From Allobosea caraganae (GTDB lineage: Bacteria; Pseudomonadota; Alphaproteobacteria; Rhizobiales; Beijerinckiaceae): DNA of 64,000 nt. The notes beneath the pieces are model-generated. The model saw only the letters and a program-made list of their open reading frames with translations. It had not been told where the DNA came from and did no database searches. The first letter of the stretch is position 1. Each line of letters begins with the position of its first letter. The stretch covers positions 1 to 64,000 of the forward strand of contig NZ_QQTO01000042.1 in the NCBI RefSeq assembly GCF_003351345.1. Direction: 5' to 3'. Of the stretch, positions 61,082 through 64,000 are shown one piece after another. The translations under genes were made by a program, and so were the position numbers.

Positions 61082-62566
61082 ATGGCGGCAATCTGGCGAC
61101 AGGGTTTTCCGATCCCGGCGAAGCGGCTGGCCGCGGCGCTGCTGCCGGCCGTGCTGCTCGCCGGCTGCCTCGGCGAGCAGAGCGCGCTGCTGCCGCCGCA
61201 GCGCCCGTCCGACGGCGAGCTTGCCCCACGCATCGGCAGCGCGATCCAGCGCGCCTCCGACAGCGAGCACCAGCGGCTGCTCTCGGCCTTCGGCGGCGAG
61301 TACCGCGCGCCCCAGGTCCGCGCAGTGCTCGACGACATCGTCGCGCGCCTGGCCAAGGCCGGCGAGGGCCAGATCGGCACCTACGAGATCACCATCCTGA
61401 ACTCGCCGATCGTCAACGCCTTCGCCCTGCCGACCGGTCGGCTCTACGTCACGCGCGGACTGTTGGCGCTCGCCAACGACACCTCCGAGATCGCCTCGGT
61501 GATGGCGCATGAGATCGCCCATGTCACCGCCCACCACGCCGTCGAGCGGGCCGAGGCCGAGGCTGAATCGGCCGTGGTCAGCCAGGTCGTCTCGCAGGTG
61601 CTGAACGATCCGGTCGCCGGCGCCGCCGTGCAGGCCGGCTCCAAGCTCTCGCTCGCCCGCTTCTCGCGCCAGCAGGAGCTGGCGGCCGACCAGATCAGCG
61701 TGCGCAACATCTCCCGCGCCGGCTACGACCCTTATGGCGCCGGCCGCTTCCTGGCGGCGCTCGGCCGCAACACCAGCTTCCGCAACGCCGCCCAGGGCCA
61801 GAGCGGCAACGACAAGAAGCTCGACATCCTCTCCAGCCACCCCTCGACGCCCGAACGCGTCGCGGCGGTGACCTCGGCCGCCCGCCAGATCGGCGCGCCC
61901 GGCATCGGCGAGCGCGAGGCCTCGCGCTGGCTCTCGGCCATCGACGGCATCGCCTATGGCGACGACCCGAGCGACGGCGTCGTGCGCGGCAAGCGCTACC
62001 TCAACAGCGCCCTGCGCATCTCGTTTGCCGCGCCCGATGGCTTCGACCTCGAATCGGCGCGCGACATGGTGATCGGCGTCAGCAGCAACAACGCCCAGGC
62101 CCTGCGCTTCGATTCCGTCACGCTCAAGCCCGGCCAGACGCTCGAATCCTATGTCGCCTCCGGCTGGATCGACGGCGTCACCACCGGCCCGGTCGAGACG
62201 CTCGAGGTCGGCGGCCAGCCGGCGGTGCTCGCCAGCGGCAAGGGCACCGACTGGACCTTCCGCCTCGCCGCGATCCAGGCCGGCTCGCGGGTCTACCGCT
62301 TCATCCTCGCGGCGCGCGGCGCGGCCGATCCCGAGCGGCCGATGCGCGCCGTGCTCGACAGCTTCCGCACCCTGACCGCGGCTGAGGCGCAGGCGACGCG
62401 GCCGCTGCAGCTGCGCCTCGTCGCCGCCGACGGCGACAACCTCGCCTCGCTCGCCGGGCGCATGGCCGTGCAGGACCGCCCGGTGGAGCTCTTCCTGCTG
62501 CTCAACGGCCTCGAGCGGGGCAGCAAGCTGACGCCGGGCCAGCGCTACAAGATCGTCACGGAGTAG
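61082..62566 (+). CDS. M48-family metalloprotease lipoprotein
   Basis: A 494-residue lipoprotein: signal sequence with lipobox LLAGC near residue 28, zinc site HEIAH in SVMAHEIAHVTAHHAVERA, third ligand region QQELAADQISV, and the SSHPSTPERV segment typical of the BepA/Oma87-linked M48B group. The C-terminal domain (LRLVAADGDNLASLAGRMAV) is LysM-like. It should act in outer membrane protein quality control in the periplasm. Forms an operon with the preceding secreted protein. Confidence 0.9.
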   Translation: MAAIWRQGFPIPAKRLAAALLPAVLLAGCLGEQSALLPPQRPSDGELAPRIGSAIQRASDSEHQRLLSAFGGEYRAPQVRAVLDDIVARLAKAGEGQIGTYEITILNSPIVNAFALPTGRLYVTRGLLALANDTSEIASVMAHEIAHVTAHHAVERAEAEAESAVVSQVVSQVLNDPVAGAAVQAGSKLSLARFSRQQELAADQISVRNISRAGYDPYGAGRFLAALGRNTSFRNAAQGQSGNDKKLDILSSHPSTPERVAAVTSAARQIGAPGIGEREASRWLSAIDGIAYGDDPSDGVVRGKRYLNSALRISFAAPDGFDLESARDMVIGVSSNNAQALRFDSVTLKPGQTLESYVASGWIDGVTTGPVETLEVGGQPAVLASGKGTDWTFRLAAIQAGSRVYRFILAARGAADPERPMRAVLDSFRTLTAAEAQATRPLQLRLVAADGDNLASLAGRMAVQDRPVELFLLLNGLERGSKLTPGQRYKIVTE

Positions 62567-62721
62567 CGGGCCTCAGAGGCCGCTTGAGAATTCGCTGGCG
62601 TCAGCCGGCCGCGCCAATAGAATTATCAAACGAGCTCTCACGGCTTCCTGACTCCCCTTTGGCTGATGGCTGCGCTTTACTGCCGGCGCCGGCGCTCGCC
62701 GGCCCTCGCAGGGAGATTGCC

Positions 62722-63591
62722 ATGGCCCTCGATCGCCGCATCGTCGAACTCTACGACGAATACACCCATAGGCCGCTCGACCGCCGCGTCTTCATGAACC
62801 GCCTGCTCGCGATCGCCGGCACGGCCACGGCGGCGGAAGCCGCGCTCGCCCTGCTCGAACCGAACTACGCCCACGCCCAGCAAGTCGCGGCGGACGATGC
62901 CAGGCTGAGCGCGAGCCGTCTCGACGAGATCGTCGGCGGAGTCAGGCTGAAGGGCTATCTGGTGGTGCCCAAGACTGCGGCCAGGCGCGGCGGCGTGCTG
63001 GTGATCCATGAGAATCGCGGGCTCAACCCGCATATCGAAGATCTGACGCGCCGGATGGCGCTCGCCGGCTTCACCGCGCTCGGGCTCGACTTCCTGACGC
63101 CGCTCGGCGGCACCCCGGCCGATCCCGACGCCGCCCGCGCGCTCTTCCCGCAACTCCCGGCGGAGCAGGTCGTGGCGCAGGGTCGCGCCGCGCTGGCCTT
63201 CCTCGCGGCCCGGCCCGACGCGACCGGCAAGACCGGCGCGATCGGCTTCTGCTGGGGCGGCGGCGCGGTCAACGACCTCGCGGTCTCAGCGCCCGAGCTG
63301 GCGGCCGGCGTCGTCTTCTACGGCCGCTCGCCCGATCTTGCCCTGGTGCCGCAGATCAAGGCGCGGCTGCTGATCCAGCACGCCGCGCGCGACACGCGCC
63401 TCGTTCAGCAGGTGCCGGATTACGAGAAGGCGCTGAAGGCCGCCGGCATCCGCCACGAGATCATCATCTACCCGGATGTCGACCACGCCTTCCTGAACGA
63501 CACCAGCGCCGAGCGCTACAACGCCGCCGCGGCCAAGCAGGCCTGGGAACGCTCGCTCGCCTGCCTCGCCGCGGAGACAGGCGCGGTCTGA
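62722..63591 (+). CDS. Dienelactone hydrolase-family protein
   Basis: A 289-residue hydrolase. A leader-like N-terminus (RRVFMNRLLAIAGTATAAEA) with twin Arg is followed by the DLH fold: oxyanion Glu in LVIHENRGLNPHIED, nucleophile Cys in GFCWGGG, Asp region IQHAARDTR and His in VDHAFLND. The Cys makes it a true DLH-type enzyme, unlike the Ser enzyme at 50340. ATG 62722 with AGGGAG is preferred; upstream frame is not conserved. A terminator follows. Confidence 0.88.
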   Translation: MALDRRIVELYDEYTHRPLDRRVFMNRLLAIAGTATAAEAALALLEPNYAHAQQVAADDARLSASRLDEIVGGVRLKGYLVVPKTAARRGGVLVIHENRGLNPHIEDLTRRMALAGFTALGLDFLTPLGGTPADPDAARALFPQLPAEQVVAQGRAALAFLAARPDATGKTGAIGFCWGGGAVNDLAVSAPELAAGVVFYGRSPDLALVPQIKARLLIQHAARDTRLVQQVPDYEKALKAAGIRHEIIIYPDVDHAFLNDTSAERYNAAAAKQAWERSLACLAAETGAV

Positions 63592-63604
63592 GCGGTCAAC
63601 AAAA

Positions 63605-63628
63605 AACCCGGCGGTCGCCCGCCGGGTT
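63605..63628. terminator. Bidirectional hairpin terminator
   Basis: aacccggcgg and ccgccgggtt form a 10-base stem with a TCGC loop, with an A run on the left side, between the convergent hydrolase and carD genes. Confidence 0.85.
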
Positions 63629-63654
63629 CTCGACTTCGCAATGTGGAGGAGGCC

Positions 63655-64000
63655 TCAGGCCGCCTCTTCCTGCATATCGTCGTTGTCGCTTTCGAGATCG
63701 GCATCCGCCTCGGCCTCGGCTTCCGAGCCCTTGGCGGCGCGGCGCGGCGACTTGGCGAGCTGGCCTTCGATCTTCTTCAGGGCTTCCGTCTCGGTGACGT
63801 CGTCGACGACCGCGATCTCGCGGGTCATGCGGTCGACAGCCGCCTCGTAGAGCTGGCGCTCGGAATAGGACTGCTCCGGCTGCGCCTCGGACCGATAGAG
63901 ATCGCGGACCACCTCGGCGATGGCGACGAGATCGCCCGAGTTGATCTTCGCCTCGTATTCCTGGGCGCGGCGCGACCACATCGTGCGCTTGATCCGGGCG
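63655..64000 (-). CDS. carD: CarD-family transcriptional regulator, C-terminal part
   Basis: The frame is open to the right edge, so at least the N-terminal RNA-polymerase-binding Tudor-like domain is outside. The visible 114 residues are the helical DNA-binding domain (MWSRRAQEYEAKINSGDLVA, IAEVVRDLYRSEAQPEQSYS, ERQLYEAAVDRMTREIAVVD) and an acidic tail, as in alphaproteobacterial CarD/CdnL. The protein stabilises open complexes at ribosomal and growth promoters. Confidence 0.88.
   Translation of the reverse strand, partial: ARIKRTMWSRRAQEYEAKINSGDLVAIAEVVRDLYRSEAQPEQSYSERQLYEAAVDRMTREIAVVDDVTETEALKKIEGQLAKSPRRAAKGSEAEAEADADLESDNDDMQEEAA

Noticed and set aside
1-64000. CRISPR array, insertion sequence or prophage structural genes
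   Set aside because: No regularly spaced repeats, no DDE transposase and no capsid, tail or terminase genes were seen.

Overview
The window looks like a chromosomal segment of a GC-rich alphaproteobacterium of the order Hyphomicrobiales (Rhizobiales), most likely Bosea or a close relative. The basis is protein content (CarD, PaoABC, GcrA-lineage-style small stress proteins, LigD with several Ku genes, DUF6894, HWE kinases), a tRNA-Arg(CCU) carrying a group I intron as in Agrobacterium, and many matches to the alphaproteobacterial EcfG general-stress promoter. The genus is an inference from remembered family distributions, not from a search.

Layout. 1-5.1 kb: the end of a phospholipase-D/cardiolipin-synthase gene, a decayed LysR regulator and a paoABC-type molybdenum aldehyde oxidoreductase operon. 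5.4-16.9 kb: a single-domain response regulator, then a compact chemosensory operon (soluble receptor with two signalling tips, a triple CheW protein, CheB, CheR, CheA, an 85-residue protein, CheY, CheC, and a PAS hybrid histidine kinase). 16.9-32 kb: small stress proteins, an ABC-exporter membrane domain without ATPase, ligD and two convergent ku genes (non-homologous end joining), a zinc alcohol dehydrogenase, a thioredoxin-reductase-like flavoprotein and a PHB-depolymerase-type esterase. 32-38.4 kb: a broken transglutaminase gene, treY and treZ (trehalose from glycogen) and manganese catalase. 38.5-53 kb: membrane-anchored and ferritin-like stress proteins, a lipoprotein, MipA, more response regulators with an HWE kinase, a Crp-type regulator, a transglutaminase, an exonuclease, PRC-barrel and DUF2171 proteins, and exonuclease III. 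53.2-60.3 kb: a collapsed imuA/dnaE2 mutagenesis cassette, a three-gene recombinase module resembling Gamma-Mobile-Trio (gmtY-gmtZ-gmtX), and a tRNA-Arg(CCU) gene split by a 212-base group I intron. 60.3-64 kb: housekeeping-like genes (secreted protein, M48 lipoprotein protease, dienelactone hydrolase, CarD).

Common theme. Ten exact GGAAC-N16/17-CGTT sites sit at promoter distance 5' of stress genes (ligD, one ku, treY, small membrane and PRC-barrel proteins, a response regulator). Much of 5-52 kb therefore reads as a general-stress island (DNA repair, osmoprotection, peroxide and iron handling, envelope maintenance). Several genes are broken (LysR, cupin, transglutaminase, YciE fragment, imuA/dnaE2, a frameshifted small gene, half a tRNA), which fits an accessory region shaped by repeated insertion and deletion up to the tRNA boundary near 60 kb.

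The two most striking items are the intron-bearing tRNA-Arg and the recombinase trio that stops eight bases short of it without visible cargo.
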